From: Candidatus Absconditabacterales bacterium
GTDB taxonomy: Bacteria > Patescibacteriota > Gracilibacteria > Absconditabacterales > Absconditicoccaceae
Direction of reading: 5' to 3'
Assembly (NCBI GenBank): GCA_937930555.1
Contig: CALHCH010000087.1
Coordinates: 1-32,555, forward strand
DNA length: 32,555 nucleotides
Shown here: positions 29,075 through 32,555 of the stretch, one piece after another
How positions within the stretch are numbered: position 1 is the first letter of the stretch
Layout: every line of letters starts with the position of its first letter
Position numbers and translations under genes: made by a program
The notes under the pieces: model-generated
Databases searched by the model: none
What the model saw: only the letters and a program-made list of their open reading frames with translations
Told to the model about the DNA's origin: nothing

Positions 29075-29719
29075 TTACTCAGCTGCTTCTTCTGTAGCTG
29101 CTTCTCATTCTGCACCAGCTTCTCCTTCTGCTCCCTCAGCTCCTTCCTCTGCTACTATTTCTTCCTCTTCTTCTGCAAATGCTACTGTAGTGAGGATAGT
29201 ACGAGTCAGATCATCCACAAACACAACGTTTTCTCATAGATCTACATCACTAAGATGGATTGCTTGTCATTCTTCTACAAGAGCGGAAACATCGATAGTA
29301 ATATCGTGTGGCAAGTCCAATGGAAATGCCTCTACCTCTACACTGTTCAATATCAATTGTACGCGTCATAGTCCATTCTTTTCGTATGGAGATACACCAG
29401 TCATTACGATTGGTACTTCTGCAGTTACTTTTTCATCTTTTCTTACTGCGAGAAGATCTACATGGCTGAGCTGATCAGATACTGGGTGAGACTGGAGATC
29501 AGACACCAGCACGAGATAGTCCAATCCATCTCCACTTACCTCGATAGGGGTACTTTTACCGGTTTTGGCAAATACCTTGAGAAAATCAACTCTAGACATA
29601 GTGATAGACTCAGCTGCATCCATATGTTTTCCGTAGATGACACCTGGTACCATCCCATCTTTTCTTAGATGTTTTGTCTTTTTCTTAAATACTTTACGAG
29701 AAGTTACGTTGAGTTTCAT
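29075..29719 (-). CDS. rplY: Ribosomal protein bL25 (CTC form)
   Basis: 214 residues, ATG at 29719, TAA at 29075. MKLNVTSRKVFKKKTKHLR, GMVPGVIYGK and HVDLLAVRKDEKV are bL25 N-terminal (5S rRNA-binding) features. Residues after about 95 form the TL5/CTC beta domain (VEVEAFPLDLPHDITIDVS), and the end is an acidic Glu/Ala-rich tail. Gly after EKNGL is TGA; under the standard code the protein would stop there at 117 residues. Confidence 0.95.
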
Positions 29720-29776
29720 AAGTAAGTTGTTTTACAAAATAGAAGTGAGAAAACGATATTTTTGATATTTGCTAGA

Positions 29777-30607
29777 CTAGGCAGCTGGTTTGCCGCCATC
29801 TAGTTCGTCTTGTAGCGTCTTGAGTTCGTCCCATTTTCATTCTGCAGCCATCTTGGACTGCTGAGGTCGAGTAGTAGGATCATGTGTCGCAAAATTTCAT
29901 TCTGCTGACTCTAGTATTCATTTGATAGTGTCTGCATCTGTATCTCCAAGCGCTGCATATGTAGAGATACCAGCTGTATGGAGGAGTTCGTTGATCTTTG
30001 GACCTATTCATTCGATCTTGGTAAGATCATCAGACTCACTAGGAGGTGTATCTACAGCAGGAGTTGCAGCTTCATCTTGAGCCGGTGTGTCAGATTCTAC
30101 TGTGTCAGTATTTTCTGTGGTCTGTGGAGCGTCTTGTGGTGCATCAGTAGTCTCAGGAGCTACATCGTCTGATGACTCTACTACTGGAGCAGCTGCTTCT
30201 TGGATCTTTTTAGCCTCTTCGATAGCCAATTCTAGAAGATCCACACCCTTATCTTGAGCAGTAGCTATAGATTTAAATTTAGCATCCTTACCTACCTTAT
30301 CTCTGATATAGTAGAGTTTTGATCTTCTCACCTTGTAGTTATCTACTACCAATACTTTCTCAAATTTGGAAAATGAGAGTGGGTAGATTTTTTCAATTGT
30401 TTGACCAGCAGCCTTACCTCTGATAGTAAACGTACCATCTATATGGTTTGGTTTTTTTACTTTGATGACCAATCCTTTGAACTTCCAAGTTCTAAGATTA
30501 CCTTCCTCACCCACGGTTTCGTGGATTTCTAGCATTTGACCAGCTTTTACAGGGAGGATATGATATCATTTTGCTGCTCTGATTGATTTGAGTCTAGGAG
30601 TATTCAT
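29777..30607 (-). CDS. rplS: Ribosomal protein bL19 with C-terminal helix-hairpin-helix domain
   Basis: 276 residues, about 160 more than usual bL19; ATG at 30607, TAG at 29777. Residues 1-115 are bL19 (VKAGQMLEIHETVGEEG, FTIRGKAAGQTIEKIYPL, DNYKVRRSKLYYIRD). An acidic Glu/Asp/Thr/Pro linker follows (about 135-195), then LTKIEGIGPKINELLHTAGI, a helix-hairpin-helix domain ending DPTTWPQQ and GKWDELKTLQDELDGG, the domain seen at ends of some ribosomal proteins in other bacteria. Trp of TTWPQQ is CGA (29867-29869). The Gly of EGIGPK is TGA; the standard code would cut off the whole extra domain. Confidence 0.93.
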
Positions 30608-30670
30608 TACAGTGATGAGTTGCTAAATAAAATCGAAAAATTACGTGAAAGAAAAATATCTCAAAATCGT

Positions 30671-30817
30671 TTATTTTACCTGTCTTCTTTTTACTACCTC
30701 AGCTTTTCGTTTTCTTTGCTGATCAAGTTGTTTTCTGATATCCATGATCACAACCTTATGCACTCTTTTTAGAGCTTTTCTCAGTTTTTTTCTTCCATTT
30801 GTCTTAAAAGTACCCAT
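30671..30817 (-). CDS. Small basic protein, 48 residues
   Basis: ATG at 30817, TAA at 30671. MGTFKTNGRKKLRKALKRVH and a Lys/Arg-rich helix to the end (RKAEVVKRRQVK). Very basic and helical, like a small ribosomal or rRNA-binding protein. It lies in a run of ribosomal genes, but no ribosomal family could be assigned. Confidence 0.6.
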   Translation of the reverse strand: MGTFKTNGRKKLRKALKRVHKVVIMDIRKQLDQQRKRKAEVVKRRQVK

Positions 30818-30821
30818 TATC

Positions 30822-30854
30822 TAAAGTGTAAAGTATAAAGTGTAAAGTATAAAG
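30822..30854. repeat. Tandem 14-bp repeat
   Basis: TAAAGTGTAAAGTA twice plus five bases, in the gap before the 48-residue gene. It is similar in style to other degenerate simple tracts between genes here. Confidence 0.7.
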
Positions 30855-30879
30855 CGCGAGCTAAACACAAACATTGTCA

Positions 30880-31104
30880 TTATTTAGTTATTTGAGCTTC
30901 GGTAAGTCCAAACTTCTTGATTCTTGCTTTACATTTTTGCATAGCATCGACCAATCGTTTTGTTTCTCACTCTTTTGCTATTCTTTTTTCCAATTTTTGA
31001 AAATGCTTCACAACTTTTTCTAGTCTTTTTCCAGACTTTTTTCTTTTCTTATTTGGATTTTGAAACGAATGTTCCGGTTTACCCGATTGATTTCTTGTAG
31101 GCAT
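30880..31104 (-). CDS. Small basic protein, 74 residues
   Basis: ATG at 31104, TAA at 30880, one TGA as Gly. N-terminus MPTRNQSGKPEHSFQNPNKK then basic helices (RLEKVVKHFQKLEKRI, MQKCKARIKKFGL). It sits between rpsG and the 48-residue gene. Looks like an RNA-binding or ribosome-associated protein; no family recognised. Confidence 0.65.
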
Positions 31105-31185
31105 TGCAGTAAAACTAAAAGCTAAAAATGAAAAGCTGAAATAGATAATAATATTCTCAAGTCTCGTATCTCAAATCTAAATTCT

Positions 31186-31653
31186 CTATTTAACGTATTT
31201 TGCAAGGTAAGCAAATGCTTTGTTTGCGTCAGCCATCTTATGCGTATCTTCTTTCTTCTTTACAGCAGATCACTGGTTAGAATAAGCCGCCAACAACTCT
31301 TCTGCAAGTCTTTGGTACATAGCAGTGCCTTTTTTTGCTCTACTGTAGTCGATGATCCACTTACAAGCATAAAAAAACCTTTTCTTGTTTGGGACTTCTA
31401 CTGGTACCTGATAGATCGCTCATCAGATTCTTTTAGATTTGATCATCACGCTTGGAGATGCGTTTTCTATCGCTGATTCTCGTACTGCTTTTGGATTTAC
31501 ATGACCATTTTTTTTGATCTCCTCCAATGTCTTACGAAAAATAGTTCTCGCGATGTTTTTCTTACCATCTTGCATGATATAGTTGATAAACTTCTCAGTT
31601 TTATCGTCAGTAGATGGGAGCGAAAACATCTGTGCTTTTTTAAATTTTGCCAT
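31186..31653 (-). CDS. rpsG: Ribosomal protein uS7
   Basis: 155 residues (usual 155-156), ATG at 31653, TAG at 31186. A GTG three codons upstream is in frame but not needed. Features: FINYIMQDGKKNIARTIF, ENASPSVMIKSKRIGGAIYQ, YQVPVEV, WIIDYSR and KMADANKAFAYLAKYVK. Primary 16S-binding protein of the 30S head. The Gly after KSKRI is TGA. CGA at 31480-31482 (KAVWESAIEN) is at a position where uS7 usually has an aromatic residue. Second gene of the str-type pair with rpsL. Confidence 0.96.
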
Positions 31654-31711
31654 TATAATCACTATCTTATAATCTAAAAATCTGTATTTCTAAACATTTA
31701 TTACTCTAGAT

Positions 31712-32128
31712 TTAGCTCTTTGGTCTCTTGGTGCCATGAAATGATCTTCACTGTCTTCTATCTTCTACAGGATTTGCATCATACACTCATCTCACCACAT
31801 GATACTTCACACCAGGTAGATCTTTTACTCTTCATCCTCTGATCATCACCACACTATGTTCTTGGAGCGTATGTTTTTCGCCAGGGATATATGCTACCAC
31901 CTCCTTACCATTGGATAGTCTCACCTTAGCGATCTTTCTCTGAGCTGAGTTAGGTTTTTTTGGTGTGGTTACCGTTACCTTGAGGCACACTCATCTTTTA
32001 AATGGTGCCGGTATGTTTACCTGCTTATTATTTTTCAACGTATTGGTACCATACTGCAATGCAGGAGCCTTAGATTTTCTCGTCTTGTTTTTTCTTCATT
32101 TTTTTACCAGTTGATTAGTTGTTGGCAT
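31712..32128 (-). CDS. rpsL: Ribosomal protein uS12
   Basis: 138 residues, ATG at 32128, TAA at 31712. [13 protein letters not shown], the decoding-site motif [11 protein letters not shown] with the Lys targeted by streptomycin resistance mutations, [18 protein letters not shown], and [15 protein letters not shown]. The ending [13 protein letters not shown] is standard. Two Gly near the end are TGA. Control sequences for rpsL lie in 32129-32290: an AT-rich gap with TTGACT near 32225, no confident -10, and no SD before the ATG. Confidence 0.97.
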
Positions 32129-32285
32129 AGTATCGAGTGTTTTATAAAAAAAAACTGTGCAACTCTACTACCTATTTCTAGGGATTATTTCGAGTTACTT
32201 ACTTGATTAGTAATATTACCATACACAAGTTAAGTCAAAATGCAAATACAAAATCGTATATCTCAACAATAACATAAATATTAAC

Positions 32286-32312
32286 AAAAAAACCACCCTC
32301 TCGGGTGGTTTG
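32286..32312 (-). terminator. Intrinsic terminator after the surface protein gene
   Basis: 8-bp stem AACCACCC/GGGTGGTT with a TCTC loop, followed on the minus strand by seven T. It separates the gene ending at 32351 from rpsL. Confidence 0.85.
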
Positions 32313-32350
32313 ATTGCTTACTAGCATCTCGACTACTCTTGTGTGCTATG

Positions 32351-32555
32351 CTACCTATGTGTTCATCCTGTCTGAGGGAGGATGCTAGGCAGTACTGGCG
32401 TGAGCGTGAGTGGCGAGTTGTGTAGTTTTTCTACTGTCAGGATGAGTCCAAAATCATTGTCGATACTATCCTCTCCTGGATCCAACGTGATAGCACAATG
32501 ATGCATCTTACCTACTGCCATACTGTCAGGTCACTCACCAGTACTGAGATCCACA
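32351..32555 (-). CDS. C-terminus of surface protein with LPXTG-like end, start outside window
   Basis: 68 codons are visible, ending in TAG at 32351. The sequence includes MHHCAITLDPGEDSIDNDFG, like the end of SdrD-type B repeats of surface adhesins, and finishes LPSILPQTGGTHR. The LPQTG motif is the form cut by sortases, but the usual hydrophobic segment and basic tail after it are missing; the protein stops six codons after the motif core. Reading past TAG reveals no membrane helix. The terminator at 32286-32312 follows. Confidence 0.65.

Noticed and set aside
30822-30854. Possible small CRISPR array
   Set aside because: The repeat units are directly adjacent, without spacers; it is a simple tandem repeat.
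735-31653. Many apparent frameshifts, truncations and pseudogenes under the standard code
   Set aside because: The breaks are all TGA and restore conserved glycines when read as Gly, so they reflect the genetic code, not gene decay. The TAG at 23125 is the one true exception.

Overview
The window comes from a Candidate Phyla Radiation bacterium that translates UGA as glycine, and very probably CGA and CGG as tryptophan. This points to Absconditabacteria (SR1) or a close Gracilibacteria relative. Read with the standard code, almost every gene breaks at TGA. Read with UGA=Gly, the pieces join into full-length conserved proteins, with TGA at invariant glycines such as the Walker A motifs of MoxR, YchF and an AAA ATPase. 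CGA/CGG codons fall repeatedly on invariant tryptophans in YchF, HsdR, HsdM, Tag, RAYT, YdcF and the C-terminal domain of bL19. No CGA/CGG codon was found at a clearly conserved arginine. Coordinates below are full reading frames under UGA=Gly, and quoted peptides write CGA/CGG as W where relevant.

Left part (1-10,400). Two minus-strand blocks make up a Bat/MoxR locus: MoxR ATPase, a RAYT transposase, DUF58, a DUF4381-like membrane protein and Tag glycosylase in one block; BatA-, BatB- and BatC-like proteins and a YdcF-type DUF218 protein in the other. A plus-strand gene for an anchored protein (3895-4677) separates them and shares a terminator with tag. Small GC-rich palindromic repeats sit in frame inside the Bat genes and hflX, and GTAG-type hairpins lie in and beside the RAYT gene. 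A small plus-strand ORF and hflX follow.

Middle (10,400-15,700). Minus-strand genes for a SanA-type DUF218 protein, a PH-domain membrane protein, a 559-residue anchored protein of unknown function, YchF, a sigma-70-family factor with a promoter that predicts a leaderless mRNA, and a 125-residue unknown.

Defence block (15,700-28,730). Ten tightly packed minus-strand genes, apparently one operon: hsdR, a two-TM coiled-coil membrane protein, hsdS, a PD-(D/E)XK nuclease gene interrupted by an amber codon, hsdM, an 867-residue methylase-like/TRD/nuclease/HEPN-like fusion, a 51-residue protein, an AAA ATPase, a HEPN-like protein and a 62-residue protein. A small plus-strand gene converges on the last one. 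A 68-bp imperfect direct repeat (about 93% identical) brackets the block, at the 3' end of tRNA-Lys on the right and at the end of a promoter-bearing structured ncRNA candidate on the left, so this looks like a tRNA-associated defence island without an integrase. All tested cargo genes use UGA=Gly, and several use CGA/CGG=Trp.

Right part (28,730-32,555). Minus-strand tRNA-Lys and ribosomal protein genes rpsL, rpsG, rplS (with a helix-hairpin-helix tail), rplY and rpmB, plus two small basic proteins, then the C-terminus of a surface protein ending in LPQTG. Almost no gene has a visible Shine-Dalgarno sequence.
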